In this document: positions 18,277 to 26,786 of the stretch, piece by piece | Layout: each line of letters starts with the position of its first letter | How positions within the stretch are numbered: the stretch's first letter is position 1 | Assembly (NCBI GenBank): GCA_023402845.1 | Contig: JAEYFP010000010.1 | Coordinates: forward strand, 62,001 to 126,000 | Source of the DNA: Bacillota bacterium | GTDB taxonomy: Bacteria > Bacillota > Clostridia > Lachnospirales > Lachnospiraceae | Direction: 5' to 3' | Length of the DNA stretch: 64,000 nt | The notes under the pieces: model-generated | Database searches by the model: none | Told to the model about the DNA's origin: nothing | Seen by the model: the letters and a program-made list of their open reading frames with translations, nothing else | Position numbers and translations under genes: made by a program

Positions 18277-19032
18277 TTACTTAATACTGCCGACATACCA
18301 GCTCAATACCGGCTCTCCCCAAAGAATCGCCAGCGCGATGCCAAGCGACAGATAAGGTCCCATTGCCAGCACATGCACCGCGCCCGATACGCGCATGCGG
18401 ATGAGATGAATCACCGCTCCGAGCACACAACCGAACACAAACGCCAATAGTATTAGCTTCCAGCCGAGCAGCAACCCACACACGGCCATCAGCTTGACGT
18501 CTCCGCCGCCGATTCCGCGCCCCTTTGTTGCGTAATAAATTAATAGCAGGAATAAGCTAACCGAAAGGAGGCCGATTACATACTGTAACCAGTTCGTGTA
18601 ATCCATTGCCAGATGTATCAGCCCCACGGCCAGCAATAACACATTGCACCCAAGCGGGATTTCCAATGTGCGAACATCAATCATACTGAGTACAAGAAGC
18701 GCGGAAAACGCCAGACAATAGAGAACACTTTCAATTTGAAATCCACACACCGCAAACACAAGGCAGTAAAGCAGCCCGTTTGCCGCTTCAACGATAGGGT
18801 ATTGTATGGAAATCTTCTCCCGGCACGCACGGCATCTCCCCCTCAGGCGGAGATAGCTGAGAAGCGGTACGAGATCGTACCACCTCAGCATATATCCGCA
18901 ATTCATGCAATGGGAACGCTCCGTCACTATGCTTTCCTGCTTCGGAATCCGGTAAATGCAGACATTTAAAAAGCTGCCGATCACGATGCCGAATAGGAAA
19001 ATGATGATGTATAGAATGAATTCAGGTGGCAT
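18277..19032 (-). CDS. pilD: Prepilin peptidase (A24 family)
   Basis: 251 residues, a polytopic membrane protein. It has the expected N-terminal methyltransferase-type domain with two zinc cysteine pairs (C42/C45 in HCMNCG and C67/C70 in RCRACR). The two catalytic aspartates of A24 proteases are present: D119 in SMIDVRTLEIP and D178 in GIGGGDVKLM. It removes the basic leader of the prepilins in this operon and probably methylates the new N-terminus. The gene lies between the major pilin and pilMN with short gaps. All key residues are present, so it should be active. Confidence 0.93.
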   Translation of the reverse strand: MPPEFILYIIIFLFGIVIGSFLNVCIYRIPKQESIVTERSHCMNCGYMLRWYDLVPLLSYLRLRGRCRACREKISIQYPIVEAANGLLYCLVFAVCGFQIESVLYCLAFSALLVLSMIDVRTLEIPLGCNVLLLAVGLIHLAMDYTNWLQYVIGLLSVSLFLLLIYYATKGRGIGGGDVKLMAVCGLLLGWKLILLAFVFGCVLGAVIHLIRMRVSGAVHVLAMGPYLSLGIALAILWGEPVLSWYVGSIK

Positions 19033-19100
19033 AGAGGCGGGGTCCTTTCAGATATTATCCTACATAATTTGAAGATATTAAACCATATCATGTATTCTAT

Positions 19101-19553
19101 CTATGGAGGCGTCGGAACTCCAGTCTTGGTAAGAGCAAACCCAGATGTACCATCAATTACAATAACAATGCTAGTAGCTCCTAAATTTTTAAATGTAGTA
19201 GATGTAAAAGCCAAGTCAAGACCTGTAATATCTTCTAATTCATCTTTCAAAGAAGTTACATCACAAGTTACCACACCCGCACTCGAGATTGTAATTGTCG
19301 CTTTTTTCCCTGTCGTTCCTAAAACATCTGATGCAATTTTTTCATTTGAAACTGCAATTTTGGCTGCATTTTCAACTTCTCCTATGGCAGATAAATCCTT
19401 TTGAAACCTAGAGCGCTCAACATATTTCAAAAACTGCGGTGCAAGCACTGCAATCAACACTGCCATGATAGCGATGACGATAATCAGCTCTACCAGGGAA
19501 AAACCTTTGTTATTCATTTTCTCTTTCATTCTGACTTCCATTTTTTCTTTCAT
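19101..19553 (-). CDS. pilA: Major type IV pilin
   Basis: 150 residues from the ATG at 19553, which has AAGGAG eight bases upstream. The longer open frame to 19589 has no such site. A 17-residue basic leader ends in NNKG before FSLVELIIVIAIMAVLIAVL, the canonical class III cleavage site with Glu5. The helix continues to about residue 60 and a small beta domain follows, ending in Pro-Pro. Only one Cys is present (CDVTSL), so there is no disulfide-bonded D-loop as in many Gram-negative pilins. The coding sequence is visibly more AT-rich, with A/T-ending codons, than the flanking genes, as expected of a highly expressed or recently diversified surface subunit. It is the shortest prepilin here and so the likely major subunit. 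Confidence 0.88.
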   Translation of the reverse strand: MKEKMEVRMKEKMNNKGFSLVELIIVIAIMAVLIAVLAPQFLKYVERSRFQKDLSAIGEVENAAKIAVSNEKIASDVLGTTGKKATITISSAGVVTCDVTSLKDELEDITGLDLAFTSTTFKNLGATSIVIVIDGTSGFALTKTGVPTPP

Positions 19554-19636
19554 TGTTCTCTCTCCTTCTTGGCATATCATGTTACCCATTTTATTCTTAA
19601 ACAGTGCCGCCCCTATTACGGCTCCGCTTAATTCGA

Positions 19637-20848
19637 TTATAAATTGTCAAGTCCCGTGTACATGGACGCCATCGGCGCCATGACCGCACCGACCAAAACA
19701 CCGACAATACCGGCCAGCACAATGATAATCATCGGTTCCATTGCAGCCATCAGTGACTGCGTCGCCATCTCAACCTCCTCCTCGTAATAGTCGGCGAGCT
19801 TTTGAAGCAGCCCTTCCAGATCACCCGATTCCTCTCCGATGCGCGTCATATGATAGACCATCGGCGGAAAGATGCCGCAGCGCTGAAGCGGAACGGACAG
19901 CGGCACCCCCTGGATAATTTCCTCCCTGCAGCCGTGCAGCGCATCCCTAATGAGCTTATTGTCCATAATATTGGCGGTGATCTCAATCGCATCGACGAGC
20001 GACAGTCCCGCCGCAAGTAGCGTACTTGTTGTACGAGCAAATCTGGCCGATGCCGTCTTAATTGTCAGTGCACCAAACAGCGGTAGCCTGATACCAAGCT
20101 TTGCAAATAAATATTCACCCGCCCTCGTTGACTTGAACCATTGAAACAGCAGAACGATCACGGCAATTGCGGCAATCACAACATACCACCGCGTCATCAT
20201 AAAGTCGCTCAGCACCACAACTGCCTGCGTAATTGCGGGCAGTTCCATATCCATGTCCTCAAACATCGACGTATAGCTTGGGATAACCGTGGTCAGCATG
20301 ACAATAACAACAATGACCGCGACAATACAGACAATGACCGGATAGATTGCCGCCTTTTTGACAAGCGCTTTGACCTTGGCATCCTTTTCAAAATGCGTCG
20401 CCATCCTGTCAAGTGCCGTATCCAGACTTCCCGATGCCTCTCCGGCCTCCACCATGCTGCACAGCAGAGAAGGCAGAAATTTCTGCGCCTTCATGGAATT
20501 CGTCAGGGACTCTCCCTTTTCCACCCCGATCTGTATTTCCTTGACTGCCTTTGCAAGCTTCTTATTTTCGGTCTGCTCACCCAGCATATTCAGTGCTTCA
20601 ATAAGTGTAACTCCGGCTTGTGTCATACTGACAAACTGCCGGCAGAATACGCTGTAGTCCCTTGCCTTCGGTCTGCCGCCGATATCAAATGAAATATCCT
20701 TTGTCAGCATATTCTGTTCCGCCACATTCAGGGGAATGCGGCCCTCTGCTTTCAGCGCGGAAAGCGCCTTTTCCTTTGAATCTGCTTCAATACTTCCTTT
20801 TTGTGTCTTTCCTGCTCTGTCGATTGCTTCATATGAAAAACTGGGCAA
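19637..20848 (-). CDS. pilC: Type IV pilus inner-membrane platform protein PilC
   Basis: 403 residues, full length for the family. The N-terminus (MPSFSYEAIDRAGKTQKG) is canonical and starts at TTG, with AGGAGG eight bases upstream. The only nearby ATG is in another frame. Two T2SF domains (about 65-190 and 270-395) contain FCRQFVSMTQAGVTLIEAL and SARFARTTSTLLAAGLSLV. Membrane segments lie near 168-192, 220-240 and 375-400. PilC forms the membrane base of the pilus and transmits force from PilB and PilT. It sits between pilT and the major pilin gene, so this is the copy most likely to work with the main fibre. The paralogue at 1661 is diverged. Confidence 0.93.
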   Translation of the reverse strand: MPSFSYEAIDRAGKTQKGSIEADSKEKALSALKAEGRIPLNVAEQNMLTKDISFDIGGRPKARDYSVFCRQFVSMTQAGVTLIEALNMLGEQTENKKLAKAVKEIQIGVEKGESLTNSMKAQKFLPSLLCSMVEAGEASGSLDTALDRMATHFEKDAKVKALVKKAAIYPVIVCIVAVIVVIVMLTTVIPSYTSMFEDMDMELPAITQAVVVLSDFMMTRWYVVIAAIAVIVLLFQWFKSTRAGEYLFAKLGIRLPLFGALTIKTASARFARTTSTLLAAGLSLVDAIEITANIMDNKLIRDALHGCREEIIQGVPLSVPLQRCGIFPPMVYHMTRIGEESGDLEGLLQKLADYYEEEVEMATQSLMAAMEPMIIIVLAGIVGVLVGAVMAPMASMYTGLDNL

Positions 20849-20860
20849 TTTCCATCCCTC

Positions 20861-21913
20861 CTACATGATTTTCCTGCTCAGATAAGCATAATCCTGCGCG
20901 AAGGTCAGCGCAGTCTGCGCATTGATTTTCTGCATCACATATAACTCATACAACGCATCATCCAGCGTAATCATTCCCGCCTTGCGGTTTGTCTGCATCA
21001 TGGACGGAATCTGGAACGTCTTTCCCTCCCGGATCAGATTCCGGATCGCCGGATTCGTTACCATAACCTCAAAGGCCGCGCACCTGCCGCCCTCCTGTGT
21101 CGGAAGCAGCGTCTGGGAAACGACGCATTCGAGCACGGTCGCAAGCTGAATGCGGATCTGCTCCTGCTGGTGCGGCGGAAATACATCAACAATACGATCA
21201 ATGGTACTCGCCGCGCCGATGGTATGCAGCGTGGAAAATACAAGATGTCCCGTCTCCGCAGCCGTCACCGCAGTCGCAATCGTGTCCAGGTCACGCATTT
21301 CTCCGAGCAGAATAATATCGGGGTCCTGTCTGAGCGCCGCACGCAGTGCGGGCGCATAGCCCATTGTATCCAAGCCGATTTCTCTCTGATTGACGATTGC
21401 CTTCCGGCTTTTATGTAAATATTCGATTGGGTCTTCCAATGTAATGATATGTCCGGCATAGCTTTGATTGATTACATGAATGAGCGACGCAAGTGTTGTG
21501 GACTTCCCGCTTCCGGTCGGTCCCGTAACGAGCACAAGTCCCCTCTTTTTTGTTGTCATCTCAAGCACTGCCTTTGGGATATGAAGTTGTTCCGGAGTCG
21601 GAATCTCAAATGGTAAAAGACGCAGCGCGGCAGCATAGGTCCCGCGCTGCTTAAAAATGTTCAGGCGAAACCGTCCGACTCCCGTAAGGGAATACGCGAA
21701 ATCCAGTTCGCCATGTTCTTCGATTGTTGCACTTTGCTTTTCCGTCAGGATCGGCAGAAGCATTTCCTTGACATCCTGCGGCTTGAGCACCTCTTCATTT
21801 AACTGAAGAAGCGTGCCGTCCACACGGATCATGATCGGCCTTCCGACCGAAAAATGCACGTCTGATGCACCTCGTTTCATCGCCATTTCCAACGCAGATT
21901 CCAGTTTCAACAC
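20861..21913 (-). CDS. pilT: Pilus retraction ATPase PilT
   Basis: 350 residues, normal for PilT. It has Walker A GPTGSGKSTTL, an Asp box (ITLEDPIEYLHK), Walker B region PDIILLGEMRDLDTI and a His box GHLVFSTLHT. The N-terminal PAS-like domain (about 1-100) starts with the typical ASDVHFSVGRP. PilT powers fibre disassembly, so the system should be retractile, allowing twitching or DNA uptake rather than simple display. The start is GTG with GGGAGG upstream. It is followed by pilC after 12 bp. Confidence 0.95.
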   Translation of the reverse strand: MLKLESALEMAMKRGASDVHFSVGRPIMIRVDGTLLQLNEEVLKPQDVKEMLLPILTEKQSATIEEHGELDFAYSLTGVGRFRLNIFKQRGTYAAALRLLPFEIPTPEQLHIPKAVLEMTTKKRGLVLVTGPTGSGKSTTLASLIHVINQSYAGHIITLEDPIEYLHKSRKAIVNQREIGLDTMGYAPALRAALRQDPDIILLGEMRDLDTIATAVTAAETGHLVFSTLHTIGAASTIDRIVDVFPPHQQEQIRIQLATVLECVVSQTLLPTQEGGRCAAFEVMVTNPAIRNLIREGKTFQIPSMMQTNRKAGMITLDDALYELYVMQKINAQTALTFAQDYAYLSRKIM

Positions 21914-21951
21914 GGCTATTTCCTCCCACTTTAGAAAACCGTTAGCTTTAC

Positions 21952-23661
21952 CTATACGTCAAATGATACCTTTGTCATCTCAGAAATAGAGGTCGTTCCA
22001 TCCAATACATACTTTGTCGCACTCATACGCAGCGTGTTCATGCCCTGTGAGAGCGCTATCTTCTTAATTTCCTCCGCAGAAGCCTTGTGTGAAATCAGCG
22101 GTTTTAATTCCGGTGTGATCTCCATAATTTCATACACACCGATCCGCCCCTTATAGCCCGTATTATCACATTGTGTACAGCCGCACGGCTCATAGATCGT
22201 AAGTGGCTTGTCCCAATCGGCAAGCAGCAGCTCCTTCTGATCGGCATCGGCCTCAACCGCGCGTTTGCAGTTTGGGCAAAGACGCCTGACAAGACGCTGT
22301 GCAATGATACCGACAACCGCATCCGCAAGTAAATAGGACTCCACACCCATATCAATCAGACGTCCGACGGAACCCGCCGTCGAATTCGTATGTAATGTAC
22401 TTACCACAAGGTGTCCCGTGATAGAAGCCTGCACCGCAATGCCCGCCGTTTCACCGTCCCGGATCTCACCGATCATGATGATATCCGGATCCTGACGCAG
22501 GATCGAACGCAGGGCCGTCGCAAAAGTCAAGTCGGCCTTCGGATTGACATGAACCTGATTGATACCGTCTATATTTGCCTCCACCGGATCCTCCACCGTA
22601 ATAATATTGACATCCTCGGTATTCAGCTCACTGAGTGCCGTATACAGCGTCGTAGATTTTCCGCTTCCGGTCGGTCCCGTGACAAGAATGATGCCATGCG
22701 GATTTTTTAAAATATGATCAAATTGCCTGAGCTCATCCGGTCTGAAGCCCAGCTGGCTTTTCTCCCGCGTCAGCCCGCTCTTGGAGGTCAGACGCATAAC
22801 GGTCTTTTCGCCGTATACGGTCGGCAGTACGGAAACACGGATATCAAATTCCTGCCTGTCCACAACCTGTGTAATCCGGCCGTCCTGCGGCTTTCTCTTT
22901 TCGGAAATATCCATTCCTCCGATAATCTTAATACGTGCGGTAATAGCCGGCAGCAGCCTGGGGCTGTACGCCATTTTTTCATAAAGCGCACCGTCAATGC
23001 GGTATCTGATTCGAACCTGATTTTCCATCGGTTCGATATGGATATCACTTGCACGCTGGCGCACGGCCTGCTCGATCATCGTCTTGACGAGCTGCACGAT
23101 CGGAGAATTGCTGACATCTTCGCTGTACAGCTCCTCATTCTCCTCCCTGAACTGCTCCTCGCGCTCTCTGGCATACAGGTCGGCGGCATTCTTGACATCC
23201 GCCGTGCTGTAATAACGGTCAATAAAAAGCAGAATCTGCCTGGTCGTCGCAACGACCGGCTCGATCTGCAGATTCGTTATAATCGCAAAGTCATCAATCG
23301 CAGCCATGTCCATCGGATCAGACATCGCTACCTTGAGCACATTGGCATTTTTTTCATCAAACATGTAGGGGATTGCCGTATATTTTTTGACAACGGCAGA
23401 ATTGATCAGACTAATAATTTCATCCGGAATTTTGACACCGTTCAGGTTGACATAATCCATCCCGAGCTGACTGCTTAACGCATGCGCGATGGCTTCCTCT
23501 GTCGTGATACCTTCGTCCACCATGACCTCTCCGAGCTTGCGCCCGGAGCCAGCTTGGCGCTTCAGTGCCTTGGCGAGCTGTTCTTCGGTAATGACCTGCT
23601 GGTTAAGTAATATATCACCCAGACGCAGCTTGCGCCTGCTTCCATCGAATCGTTGCTCCAT
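21952..23661 (-). CDS. pilB: Pilus extension ATPase PilB
   Basis: 569 residues. The N-terminal GspE_N/MshEN-like region (about 10-150; RLGDILLNQQVITEEQLAKA) is followed by the ATPase core with Walker A GPTGSGKSTTLY, the Asp box EDPVEANIDGINQ, Walker B DIIMIGEIRDGET and the His box TGHLVVSTLHT. A tetracysteine zinc site (CPNC and CTQC, about residues 450-495) marks it as PilB/GspE rather than PilT. It drives pilin polymerisation. The N-terminal part resembles MshEN domains, some of which bind cyclic di-GMP; whether this one does is not shown. It is the first gene of the operon, with GGGGGAAAG before the ATG. Confidence 0.95.
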   Translation of the reverse strand: MEQRFDGSRRKLRLGDILLNQQVITEEQLAKALKRQAGSGRKLGEVMVDEGITTEEAIAHALSSQLGMDYVNLNGVKIPDEIISLINSAVVKKYTAIPYMFDEKNANVLKVAMSDPMDMAAIDDFAIITNLQIEPVVATTRQILLFIDRYYSTADVKNAADLYAREREEQFREENEELYSEDVSNSPIVQLVKTMIEQAVRQRASDIHIEPMENQVRIRYRIDGALYEKMAYSPRLLPAITARIKIIGGMDISEKRKPQDGRITQVVDRQEFDIRVSVLPTVYGEKTVMRLTSKSGLTREKSQLGFRPDELRQFDHILKNPHGIILVTGPTGSGKSTTLYTALSELNTEDVNIITVEDPVEANIDGINQVHVNPKADLTFATALRSILRQDPDIIMIGEIRDGETAGIAVQASITGHLVVSTLHTNSTAGSVGRLIDMGVESYLLADAVVGIIAQRLVRRLCPNCKRAVEADADQKELLLADWDKPLTIYEPCGCTQCDNTGYKGRIGVYEIMEITPELKPLISHKASAEEIKKIALSQGMNTLRMSATKYVLDGTTSISEMTKVSFDV

Positions 23662-23745
23662 CTTTCCCCCACTAAGAAAAACGTTTGTTGTGTATATTGT
23701 ATATTTTACATGGATTTTACAATAAAACCTTTTACGATAATGCTA

Positions 23746-23773
23746 ATTATATCACAATATTTTCCTTTGTCAA
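23746..23773 (-). promoter_or_regulatory. Sigma-A promoter of the pilus operon
   Basis: On the minus strand TTGACA and TATAAT are separated by 16 bp, with TG one base before the -10 (extended -10). This is the best promoter match in the pilus region and lies about 85 bp upstream of the pilB ATG, leaving a leader of roughly 75 nt. I looked for a cyclic di-GMP riboswitch in that leader and saw none. Confidence 0.8.
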
Positions 23774-23819
23774 TTTTTACTATTCGTCATTTTGCACAAT
23801 AATTCTCTTTGTTTTTCAA

Positions 23820-24896
23820 TTATTCTTCAGAATCCCCCTGTGCCGGTTCAACATTTTGGCCATCCTCATCGGCACCGGCCGGGTCATCTCCCGTGGTACT
23901 ATCCGATGCGATTTCTGTCGTGGAATCCGTCGATGGCTCTACCGCCATGATCTCTCCGCCGGAAATCACAGCTTGTCTGAGCGCAGGCACGAAAGATGCA
24001 TAATCAACCATGCTGATATTTAAATCAACTTCACCGTCGATGCCTGGTATAAAGCCGGCTTCCGTATACTGCCAGATCGTAAAATCGTACATAAAATCGT
24101 TTTCCTCCAGATATTGCGGCGCCCAAAAATCATATTCCTGCAGCATGTCCAGATTCAGATCCCGGCGCATCCAATTTTCACCCGCATAGATGATCGGATA
24201 GTAGCCCGCTTCTCTTATTCTTTCACAGAAAGCAATACACATCCGGCTGCGCATCTCATCCGTAATATCTGCCGAGCGCGTGCGTGCCTCGCTGTCCGAT
24301 ACAAATTCGGTGTCGAATGCGACCGGATAGCTGATCTCATAATCCTCGATGAGGGAAATGACAAATTCAGCCTCTTCCACTGCTTCCTCCTCTGTGATCG
24401 CCTGCGTAAAGAAATAAACACCAAGCGGTATTCCCGCATCGTTTGCCGCCTGCGCATATTCCTTAAACTTTTCGTCCACAATCAGGCCGCCTTCTGTATA
24501 ACCGCGGTAGCCGCAGCGCAGCATAACAAATTCGGCCTTGGAATTTTTTAATTCTTCCCAGTCAACCATTTGCTGATGATAGCTCATATCGACACCGAGA
24601 CGCGAAATTTTATTGCCTTCTTTGTCATAATAGGCCATAAAACCATCTTCCAGCTGAAAATTTTCCAACTGGTAGGAATTAACCGGTATCTGCCCGTAAA
24701 TGCGCTTGCGCTCCGGTACGTAGACATTGACTACCGGCTGATCTTCTAATTCCTCCGCCTCTTCAAGCTTCTCATTCAGCTTCGCCGTCTTCGTAAAATG
24801 AATGAGCAGCATTCCGCTTACAACTCCGAAAAAAAAGACAGAAATCAACAAACAGATAACAACGGCACTTCCCCTTTTTTTGACACGATTACCCAA
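23820..24896 (-). CDS. Membrane-anchored GH25 muramidase (lysozyme)
   Basis: 358 residues. A basic start and one membrane segment (about 10-32) anchor the enzyme outside the cell, followed by an acidic linker. The GH25 domain spans about 98-300, with RLGVDMSYHQQMVDWEELK, EFVMLRCGYRG, GIPLGVYFFTQAIT, PVAFDTEF (the Asp-x-Glu catalytic pair) and DFWAPQYLE. The tail (about 315-358) is acidic and Thr/Asp-rich. GH25 enzymes cut the MurNAc-GlcNAc bond of peptidoglycan. The start is TTG with AGGAAG upstream. Its place just behind the pilus promoter suggests local wall opening, but the two may be independent. Confidence 0.88.
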   Translation of the reverse strand: MGNRVKKRGSAVVICLLISVFFFGVVSGMLLIHFTKTAKLNEKLEEAEELEDQPVVNVYVPERKRIYGQIPVNSYQLENFQLEDGFMAYYDKEGNKISRLGVDMSYHQQMVDWEELKNSKAEFVMLRCGYRGYTEGGLIVDEKFKEYAQAANDAGIPLGVYFFTQAITEEEAVEEAEFVISLIEDYEISYPVAFDTEFVSDSEARTRSADITDEMRSRMCIAFCERIREAGYYPIIYAGENWMRRDLNLDMLQEYDFWAPQYLEENDFMYDFTIWQYTEAGFIPGIDGEVDLNISMVDYASFVPALRQAVISGGEIMAVEPSTDSTTEIASDSTTGDDPAGADEDGQNVEPAQGDSEE

Positions 24897-24998
24897 TCAC
24901 TCTTCCTACTTTCTTCTGTTTTTAATTGTTACTTTTAAGTCTGTACTTCTTATTGTACCCCTTTATTTTAACCCGTCGGCTGACATTTTTCAACAAAA

Positions 24999-25032
24999 AT
25001 GGAAGCGGAATTCATATTTCTCCGCTTCCATT
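24999..25032 (-). terminator. Terminator of the bactofilin gene
   Basis: A 12-bp stem (AATGGAAGCGGA / TCCGCTTCCATT) with an 8-10 base loop, followed on the minus strand by TTTTTGTTG. It lies about 65 bp after the bactofilin stop and separates that unit from the muramidase gene. Confidence 0.75.
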
Positions 25033-25099
25033 GTTACTGTTCACTCCGTTCGTAGCAACGCATGCTTTCTGCATTTAAATTCGCTCTGCGAAGCAGAAA

Positions 25100-25909
25100 T
25101 TAGCTTTTGCGCCTTTTATTGTCATTCGTACTGTTTCCGTTTTTTTGTGCATTCACGTCAAGAAAATTAATATCCTCATCTTCTTCTTTGCCGGGTTCTT
25201 TTGCAGCTTCTGCACTTGCAGTCTCTGTTTCCTTCTGTTCCGCAACGGAGACATCCGTCTGGTCAGGACTGTTTTTGCTGTCCGCGTTTTCGGCGTCCTC
25301 ATCTGCGCTGCTGCTTTTTTCTTCCGCTCCGTTATTTGACGGTTCCGCTTCCTTACTTATAGTTGCAGCCGTCTGTACTTTAGCGGCTTTTGCGATATTC
25401 TTTCCGACTTCTTTTTTCCCTGCGGCGACAGCTTTTTCAAACAGACTCTTTTTTTCGTTCTTTTTCTCGTCCGTCTCGCCCTCGGCATTCTCCTCGCCAA
25501 AGCGAATTTGATCAGCCTGCTCTTTTCTCTTGGCAATTTCTGCCTGTTTGTCTCTGTTCATATAGCAGTTGCCCTGGAAAATAGATTCCTCGTCGATTAA
25601 CAGCTTTTTTGTCGTGATATCGCCGTAAATTTCGCCGGTCGGCTCTACATCCACCTTATCGCGGATCTGCATGTTTCCTTCTACAACACCGGCAACAATA
25701 ATATTTTCTGCCATAACATTTCCGTGAATCTTTCCCTGCTTCGTCAGTATGACGACTCCCTCTGCCGATACGCCGCCAACCAGTGTGCCGTCGATCCTGA
25801 CCGAGGACTTCGTGATGATCGTCCCTTCCACTACCGTATCACTTCCTATAATCGTCGTTACTGTGTAATTCGCCAAATTAATTTTATCTTCCCGTTCTCT
25901 TCCAAACAT
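25100..25909 (-). CDS. Bactofilin (polymer-forming cytoskeletal protein)
   Basis: 269 residues. The bactofilin beta-helix core spans about 12-105, with the regular pattern TTIIGSDTVVEGTIITKSS, VRIDGTLVGGVSAEGVVIL, GKIHGNVMAENIIVAGVVEG and GEIYGDITTKKLLI. The remaining 160 residues are highly charged, Ala/Glu/Lys-rich and probably disordered. This is much longer than usual for bactofilin tails, which are typically short. Bactofilins form filaments on the inner face of the membrane and position wall enzymes or pili. It follows the LytM-like gene by 44 bp, a pairing known for bactofilins and M23 proteins. Confidence 0.92.
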   Translation of the reverse strand: MFGREREDKINLANYTVTTIIGSDTVVEGTIITKSSVRIDGTLVGGVSAEGVVILTKQGKIHGNVMAENIIVAGVVEGNMQIRDKVDVEPTGEIYGDITTKKLLIDEESIFQGNCYMNRDKQAEIAKRKEQADQIRFGEENAEGETDEKKNEKKSLFEKAVAAGKKEVGKNIAKAAKVQTAATISKEAEPSNNGAEEKSSSADEDAENADSKNSPDQTDVSVAEQKETETASAEAAKEPGKEEDEDINFLDVNAQKNGNSTNDNKRRKS

Positions 25910-25953
25910 GTTTTTGTTCCTTTCCTTACTTATATTATTTGTGAGTAAGCAGC

Positions 25954-26727
25954 TTATCCCGCAATTTCCATCAGATCCAGCGGTTCGATTGCCTCGCCGT
26001 CTTTTTCTATTTCATAGGCCAGCAGCCCGTCATCCTCTGACATCACACCAAGCATATCATTTTTCCTGACGACATCGCCGGACTTCACCCTGACCGATGC
26101 CGACGTGCGGTAGGTCGTCATATAGCCGTTTCCATGATCAATCACCACAACATTCCCGTAATTGACATCTGTACTGACAGAGGAAACCGTGCCGCTTCCC
26201 GAAGCGACTACCGCAGTTCCGGCCATGGCCGTAAATACGACCCTTCCCTTGACCTCGCTGCCCTCCGGTGCGTTCGGATCCTGAATAAGCACCGCCGTTC
26301 CGTCAAGCGGAAGGCCCGTCGGCACCGCCTCCGCTTCCGCCGCCTGAGCTGCCTGCTGCTCCGCACTCTGCTTTTCTTCCAATACGCTGCTCAGAGACGC
26401 AATTTGCTTGCTCAGCTCCTCTTTTTCCGCCGCAAGCTTTGCATTCTCGTTTTCCAATTGTTTGAGCTGTACTTTAACGCCGCCGTCACCGTATGCAAGC
26501 TTATAATTCTTCACCGCGGAAGAAATAAGCAGACTTACAATGATCAGTATCACCGCCACAGCACTGACCAGCCATTTTGCAAGCTGATCAAACGTGAGCT
26601 CAAACGAGCGCGTCATATCTGCCGAATCCGGTATGAGCATGACTGTAAAACGAGTCAGCCTTTTTTCCGCCCGCTTTTTATGACCTGTCAAGTGTTCCGA
26701 CAGACCCTCCTTTTTTCGATTAATCAT
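25954..26727 (-). CDS. LytM-like (M23) domain protein, probably non-catalytic
   Basis: 257 residues from the ATG at 26727 (AGGAG upstream). It has a short cytoplasmic part, a membrane helix (about 52-75), a coiled coil (about 85-125), an Ala/Glu linker and a C-terminal LytM-like domain (about 160-255). The fold signature YGNVVVIDHGNGYMTTY is present. The zinc ligands are not: the usual first HxxxD is absent, the Tyr-x-His after TxY is Arg (TTYRTSA), and the HLHFE motif reads LLAYE. It should therefore bind or organise rather than cut peptidoglycan, much as SpoIIQ- or EnvC-type proteins do. It directly precedes the bactofilin gene. Confidence 0.8.
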   Translation of the reverse strand: MINRKKEGLSEHLTGHKKRAEKRLTRFTVMLIPDSADMTRSFELTFDQLAKWLVSAVAVILIIVSLLISSAVKNYKLAYGDGGVKVQLKQLENENAKLAAEKEELSKQIASLSSVLEEKQSAEQQAAQAAEAEAVPTGLPLDGTAVLIQDPNAPEGSEVKGRVVFTAMAGTAVVASGSGTVSSVSTDVNYGNVVVIDHGNGYMTTYRTSASVRVKSGDVVRKNDMLGVMSEDDGLLAYEIEKDGEAIEPLDLMEIAG

Positions 26728-26786
26728 ATTTCTCTCCTGTGTTTTTCCCTTATTATTATGTAATGGTGCAAGGGAGCGCAATCCCG

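Noticed and set aside
23662..23745. Possible cyclic di-GMP riboswitch in the pilB leader
   Set aside because: The leader is too short and lacks the conserved GEMM-type motifs; only a promoter and a ribosome site were seen.
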